A model generated the notes under the pieces. The model was not told where the DNA came from and ran no database searches. It was given only the letters and a program-made list of their open reading frames with translations. DNA of 64,000 bases from Membranipora membranacea (taxonomy: Eukaryota > Bryozoa > Gymnolaemata > Cheilostomatida > Membraniporidae): positions 637,501 through 701,500 of the forward strand of contig OU612070.1 in assembly GCA_914767715.1 (NCBI GenBank), written 5' to 3'. A program made the position numbers and the translations under genes. This document shows positions 59,283 to 64,000 of the stretch, piece after piece (positions within the stretch are counted from its first letter, which is position 1; each line of letters begins with the position of its first letter).

Positions 59283-62049
59283 TTTAAATTTGAGATGAAT
59301 GGGTAAATGGGTTGTTTAATTTCTAATTGATTTTAAAGTGTTTGTAAAGGAACAGGGTTCTTGGTATCATTTTTGAGCTTGAATTGAGATTAAGACAGCT
59401 ATCACACATGCATTTGCATGAAAAATAAGTCTTCAGGGTTACTTGGTCTGGTAGGTTTGGGGGTTATAAGTTAACACTATTGAGTTGCCTACTCATGCAC
59501 AGCCCAACTTGTCCAGGCGATTTGTAATGAGCCTATTATGGGGGAAATACAGTAATATTAGTGACTATTGTGGTTAGATAACAACTTTTGCAAATACATG
59601 ACAAAGTCACTCACAAGTCTGTCGATGACATAAAAGTTCAAATTTAATGAGTTGAGACGCTAATCAAAACAACCTTCATTTCTGTTATGAGCCCATGTTG
59701 AAGAAGAGATTAGAAGAACCACTGTACCAAAGATTATAAATACTGACTGTACATTACAATCAATGACTATGACCCATTCCCTGTCCACAGCTTTTCAAGC
59801 GAGTGATTTTCATTTCATACCGCTGCGCTTGTTTGCTCTGTTTAAATGAGATTACACTGGAGCAATGGATTCTTCCTGCTGTCAAAGCCTTGCTTATTTC
59901 AGATTTACCTAAAAATGGTCCATACAATGCTTTATGGTTAGTACCGAATCTTGCGATAATATCCAACACTAGCCCCCCAAATAAGATCTATACTGATGAA
60001 ATAACTCAAAAACTCGACAAATTAATTTCTTATGTGACTGATGTGTGCTTTGACATAGGCTCTCATATGGCATGCTGCACTCAGTCAGTAATATTGATAG
60101 TCCATGTTTAGATGTGCTGAGTATCTGTGATGCACAGGTGGACAAGATCTGATGTAAAATAATATAGAAAGTTCCTCAAGGTATTCCACTGCTTACACGA
60201 TTATCAATACTCCTCTCTTTAGGAGGCAGTCAAATTCATTTACATTTTTCATCACCCTGAAGTCCGAAATAACTAGATGACAATTTTATTTACTTCAATT
60301 TACTTTGTGACTTGTAAATTCCAGTTTTTGATGTAAACAACAAAGTTTACCCGAAAAAATCTTGTGAGTCCAAACATCAGAATATTTGCAAAAATTGTTG
60401 TAAAGATTCTCAGAACTTCAAATCACTCAGTATTAATCATCGCATGCTTTGGATTTTAACATCATCCTAATGCCCGAAATGTCGAGATTTAAAAACAAAT
60501 TATTTTAGATTTTTGTGCAAATTAGAAAAACATCCAGTCTACATGTGTAAATTTAGTATCTTCCATTGAAATTCTATTGAAAGCCACTAATCATAAAGCA
60601 TAACGGCTGAAGACAGAGTTTGATTGGAATGTCATATCTTAGTATTTATAATCTTCAATACAATCCATGTAGCCACAATCTCATTTATTCATCAAATAAA
60701 TATAAACAAAACCTTGAAATACTTTAGCCATGTATTGATCTGCCTTTATATTGCCAATTTCTATCTCGAGCAGTAACCATGGTTAACAGAAAATGTTGTA
60801 TCTGTCAAAGCACTGTGGGTTATTTCAAGTGGCCGAAATCATACAGATTTAAACTTAGTGGTGTGACCAATGAACTAAGTTCATTGGTGTGACTACCTCA
60901 GGGACATTTTCCCTATGATAATCACATGGACTGGACGTCTATTTGCTACAATTGCCTCCTGAATGATATTCAATCTCGCTCTCACTGGATCTGTTAATCT
61001 CCCTATAATTATCACTCTCGCTGTCGGATGAGCTAGAGTTGTATTTTTTGCCGTGCTTGATTTCGATCGTTTGCTTTGTCATTCAATTATGAAATTTTAT
61101 ACACTATCCCATTTTACCAGCTAAGCCACATAACATGGGACAGATTAACTTTGCATTGTATTCACTCATTCATTCAATAGATAAATTCTGTGTGGTTTAA
61201 TATTGTACGCAGGGAATATCAAAACCACTGTGTCATAACAAAAAGTCTTATTTACGAGATACTGTATATTCCCATTATAATCTAAGGTACTAAAAAGGTA
61301 CTATTTTCTACAAGTGATCACAACTCCAAAGGAGAAAAATAGTACCTTTTTAGTACCTTCTCATCCCAACTTTGAGTGAACATAATTCTTAACTGGGCCA
61401 CAGGGTGCTTTTGGACATAGCATAATGTTCTAAACTAGACTGAGAGCTCTAGAATGATACCAAAAACCTGTTTCCTTTACATGCACTTTAAGCTTCCATG
61501 GCACATTTCAGGCAAAAGAAGTGTAAAAAATATAATTAGCACACCCTCAACTGGTTTTACTACACATGTGTGGTTGAACACAGGACTGTGATTCAGCCAT
61601 TTCTTAAATTTTTTCCAAAACACTTTTTGAAAAAGGGATATGAGGCACTGGATATGGGTTTCTGTTATTTTATATACACATGCATTTGTCATAAACACAA
61701 AACTGAAGTTTTGTCGATAAGTTACAATGGTAATGTGTAATACAGACATACCGCCCTATGATGAGCCATAATTCATTCTGTATTTAACCTGAAGACTGAT
61801 TTCCAACTCCCAACTTATACTATGTATTGTTGTCATTTCTTGCTAGGATACATAGGCTATGAGTAATCCAGGTTTTTAAAATGAGTTTTTTCATATAGGT
61901 TTACATGTGGCAATTGATAGACTTCTGGTCCTCAAAATTATAGGAAATCTCCTAGCACTGACCCAGGTTTCCAGATTGATGATTCTCCCCAGTGAATCAA
62001 GAACCGCAGGCACTATAGCTATCATTGAAGTGTCCCTTATGTATATTCT
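59283..62049. other. Intergenic, no gene resolved
   Basis: An open frame of about 100 codons at 59803-60111 (+) and an opposing one at 59760-59969 show no known domain. A hairpin lies at 61284-61359, listed separately. Otherwise nothing supported. Confidence 0.5.
61284..61359. repeat. 26-bp inverted repeat
   Basis: AAGGTACTAAAAAGGTACTA and following bases (61284-61309) pair with the complement at 61333-61359, with one or two mismatches and a 23-bp spacer. Confidence 0.8.
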
Positions 62050-62165
62050 TACTCTGTTATGCACTATGGTCCCATGCTTTGAATGGGTGGTCCACTCCCA
62101 TGTCGAAAGATGAATGCTTACGATTACCATGATGAAAAAAACATGAAAAGAGATCAGTCTCCCAC
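62050..62165 (-). mobile_element. Headless fragment of SINE family A
   Basis: Shares ATGGTCCCATGCTT, GTGGTCCACTCCCATGTCGAA and CATGATGAAAAAAACATGAAAAG with 63598-63700, in the same orientation. The tRNA-like head is missing. Confidence 0.65.
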
Positions 62166-62586
62166 ATAGAATCTACTGTTCTAAACGCGCTAGCCATTTA
62201 TCTACGCCGCCTTATACTGACGTTGCGAATCAAAACAGTTCCTGTATTCAAATGAAGAAATGCGTACCGATGCATTCGGAAGTTAACCTAAATGCTAATC
62301 CCATGTATCGATTGGCCCTAAAACCGACGTCATGTCAACATATGGAAACATAGTGATAGTGTCTCACTCTAACCATGCAGCATCAGAATATGACTGACGA
62401 CTAATGTGAAGAGCATACAATGCAGATTTAACAGCTCTGCTCGTGGTACTGAAGGCATAATATAAAATATACTTATCTTTGTTCCAGCTTAATACCGATC
62501 CAACTGTTCATGTTAGGTTTACAATTTTTTAGGTTTTTTGGCACCCATAATATACGCCCTATAGATTTATCGTATTAAATAACTTA

Positions 62587-62820
62587 ATGATAGATATATT
62601 CAATTATGCATGTATGCACACAAATCCTGACTCAATTGTCTTACATAGTATTCGTAAAGTCTCAATCAGGTTTTTCACTTCTATATCCTCTCTCTATAAT
62701 AAAGGCGAGATTCCACTCTGTTACAGTTTATTTAATCAAATATACAGCCATAGACACTCTCACACAACACACCTGCCTATGTATACAACCCAACCCTCCA
62801 ATAAGAAGCTAGCATTATGA
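62587..62820 (+). mobile_element. Possible LINE ORF2 C-terminal scrap
   Basis: LFNQIYSHRHSHTTHLPMYT is reminiscent of the F..IHSHNTR block near the end of non-LTR ORF2 proteins. Short and isolated; weak support. Confidence 0.3.
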
Positions 62821-62988
62821 ACTATGCATAACTATGCATACCTTATAATTACTTGGCCCATATGTCTGTACTCATTTACTGATGATGTGTCTATGAATGT
62901 ATCACTGCTCTGCAGATTTAATGGTCTATAGCAAGCTTAATTCGACAAGCGCAAATGCTATCAGCTTTCATGTTTTAAATGTAATTGT

Positions 62989-63502
62989 ATAGACAGTTTT
63001 CTGAGCTCTTATTTATGCCTCAATTTGGAGTTGTCCTCTCTCCCATTTGGTACTTTTAACCCATGCCGCATAGGAAAAACCTGCTGAAACAGGGTTATCT
63101 TGAAAACCGCTTAAGTTAGGATAAAAATGATTTTTGATTCAGAGTCTGCACTATTGAAAATCCTGTGAGACAGGGTTTCCAAATCATTAGAGGCTTGAAC
63201 GTTGATAAATCTTAATTTTAGTGACGAAACCCGTGAAATATTTTGCCAAATTGTCCGCAAAACAGGCAGAAAATGCTATAATTGACTATCCAAATACTAA
63301 AATTATTTCCCAAACTATGTCCATATGAGTTTTCAATGTTGCAGATTATGAATCAAAAATAATTTTTATCCTATTATAAGCGGTTTTCAAGATAACCCTC
63401 TTTTCAGCACGTTTTTCCTATGCGGCATGGGTTAAAAGTACCAAACTGGAGAGAGGAAAACTCCGAATTGAGGCCTTAATCAGAGCTCAGGAAACTGTCT
63501 AT
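62989..63502. mobile_element. About 510-bp foldback with arms of about 165 bp
   Basis: The left arm (62989-63155) and the right arm (63335-63502) are inverted copies. Both contain GGTACTTTTAACCCATGCCG, ATAGGAAAAAC, GGTTATCTTGAAAACCGCTT and GACAGTTT ends. The 180-bp centre is unique. No coding capacity. Target duplication not evident. Confidence 0.8.
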
Positions 63503-63548
63503 TTTTCCTCAAATTTCTCTACACAATGAGTAATTATGGTCAGCTTTA

Positions 63549-63786
63549 GTTTAAGTGCTCAAACGGTGCAAGATGCTGGTAGAGGCATTTCAATCACTAT
63601 GGTCCCATGCTTCGATTTTGTGGTTCACTCCAATTTCGAATGGTTATAATCCAGTGGATTCTAACCATTCCCATGATGGGAAAAACATGAAAAGGATCTG
63701 CCGCGGCCGGAACTTGAACCCCGGCCGCGTGTAATCACTTTGAAGGTATTGTGTGCAAGCGGCTAACCATTCAGCCACGCCACTAA
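63549..63786 (-). mobile_element. tRNA-headed SINE (family A)
   Basis: On the minus strand the head (63786 to about 63701) reads like a tRNA: GTGGCGTGGCTGAATGGTTA with an A box, then GGGGTTCAAGTTCC as B box inside a long GGCCGG/CCGGCC stem. The 5' and 3' ends do not pair as an acceptor stem, so this is a SINE head, not a tRNA gene. The body (CATGTTTTTCCCATCATGGG onward) is shared with 62050-62165, and its end resembles the arms at 42651-42785. Confidence 0.7.
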
Positions 63787-64000
63787 GTAGAATATTGGTC
63801 GAATAAACACGGTATGAATATTCGCGTCCAAAAAGTCAATCGTCACAATCGGAATTTGATTTTAATGCCATTTCCATGGGGCGATTACTCCCGAAATCCT
63901 TACAAAATCGAACCTTGGGAACATTCACATTATCAACCACTTTCTCCCATTGATATGAATGAATGTATATTGATATGATATTGAATATATATGATATTGA

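Noticed and set aside
59760-60111. Opposing frames of 69 and 102 codons
   Set aside because: Neither resembles a known family, and each is explained as well by chance in mixed-composition DNA.
63701-63786. Functional tRNA-Ser/Leu gene
   Set aside because: A and B boxes are present, but the acceptor ends do not pair and the sequence continues into a repeated SINE body.
1-64000. CRISPR array or prokaryotic operon
   Set aside because: Tandem arrays lack unique spacers between repeats, and all genes have spliceosomal introns.

Overview
This is eukaryotic, almost certainly invertebrate-metazoan, nuclear DNA. Every recognisable gene is cut by GT-AG introns, and the proteins are animal families: an SLC10 transporter, an SLC8 Na+/Ca2+ exchanger with Calx-beta domains, a class A GPCR, a secreted PAN/C-type lectin and an SLC18B1-like MFS carrier. 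Intergenic and intronic DNA is AT-rich and full of decayed non-LTR retrotransposons, tRNA-headed SINEs, short inverted-repeat DNA transposons, foldbacks and minisatellites. I cannot name the phylum from sequence alone.

Layout, left to right. 832-4609 (+): seven 3' exons of an SLC10A3/A5-like transporter; its 5' end is missing or off-window. 7717-11347 (-): a nucleotidyltransferase-like (DUF294/GlnD type) plus kinesin-light-chain-like TPR protein, split by a one-base frame change near 9860, with ten near-identical 132-bp TPR repeats. 11.4-21 kb: a gene-poor transposon zone holding a 312-bp hAT-like MITE with 8-bp target duplication, a LINE remnant, a 1.43-kb element with 70-bp TIRs and 9-bp target duplication that contains a LINE 3' end, a 418-bp foldback with a one-sided 13-bp minisatellite, and other tandem repeats. 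21202-24098 (+): a complete four-exon secreted PAN-like + C-type lectin gene (228 aa). 25080-39528 (-): a Na+/Ca2+ exchanger of which 15 exons were resolved. 41.9-42.8 kb: a LINE remnant and an inverted-repeat element. 44679-46859 (+): two exons of a class A GPCR. 49834-58475 (-): a complete 11-exon SLC18B1-like transporter (464 aa), followed by a decayed second copy of two of its exons. 58.9-63.8 kb: two SINE families and a roughly 510-bp foldback.

The genes do not form an operon or an obvious pathway; strands alternate and spacing is several kilobases. Several encode membrane or secreted proteins, but I infer no functional link. The most notable points are the NTase-TPR gene with recently homogenised repeats, two same-length (379 bp) TA-flanked MITE copies in introns of two different genes, and a 44-bp tandem duplication that copies an exon end together with its splice donor in the exchanger gene. 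I found no CRISPR array, no convincing functional tRNA or rRNA gene, and no clear new biological system.
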